A stretch of 5,501 nucleotides of DNA, taken from positions 1-5,501 of the forward strand of contig JBBILC010000203.1 in the NCBI GenBank assembly GCA_037445115.1. The letters are read 5' to 3'. The translations under genes and the position numbers were made by a program. Below, piece by piece: positions 5,501 through 5,501 of this stretch. Positions within the stretch are counted from its first letter, which is position 1; every line of letters starts with the position of its first letter. A model generated the notes under the pieces. It did no database searches and was not told the origin of the DNA. It was given only the letters and a program-made list of their open reading frames with translations. The DNA comes from Trichothermofontia sp037445115. GTDB taxonomy: Bacteria; Cyanobacteriota; Cyanobacteriia; B231.

Positions 5501-5501
5501 C

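Noticed and set aside
1..5501. A circular element with overlapping ends
   Set aside because: The end match is inverted, not direct, so it does not indicate simple circular closure.

Overview
The window is cyanobacterial. It holds seven exact copies of the cyanobacterial octamer GCGATCGC (HIP1) in 5.5 kb, short tandem heptanucleotide repeats (AAATCTA and AAATTCA) of the kind common between genes of filamentous cyanobacteria, and multi-PAS/GAF signalling proteins typical of that phylum. The genus cannot be told from the sequence.

All four genes lie on the minus strand, so the reading order is right to left. (1) 5464-4547: an OmpR/PhoB-type response regulator with an unusual C-terminal coiled coil; its first residues are missing. 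(2) 4502-3789: a stand-alone CheB-type methylesterase domain. (3) 3799-1937: a CheR-type methyltransferase followed by a PAS-like region, a ten-heptad coiled coil and a second PAS domain; it overlaps the CheB gene by 11 bp. (4) 1803-40: a sensor protein with an N-terminal coiled coil, three PAS domains and the beginning of a phytochrome-type GAF domain, cut off before the rest of the GAF and any kinase core. A 44-bp gap separates genes 1 and 2, and a 133-bp gap with heptanucleotide repeats separates genes 3 and 4. The set looks like one signalling operon: a regulator, a CheB/CheR pair usually found fused in one polypeptide, and a sensor that was probably a histidine kinase. No receptor (MCP), CheA or CheW is visible, so CheB/CheR probably serve a two-component circuit here rather than classical chemotaxis.

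The most striking feature is not a gene. The first 53 bases are an exact inverted copy of bases 5448-5500. This AT-rich sequence breaks both terminal genes: the sensor gains a stop codon inside its GAF domain, and the regulator frame is closed by a stop just before the missing start of its receiver domain. Either two inverted copies of a mobile element (or other repeat) flank the operon, or the sequence was assembled up to the edge of a repeat or folded back on itself. The sequence alone does not decide between these.

No RNA gene, CRISPR array, transposase gene or convincing terminator is visible. The promoter of the operon would lie beyond the right end.
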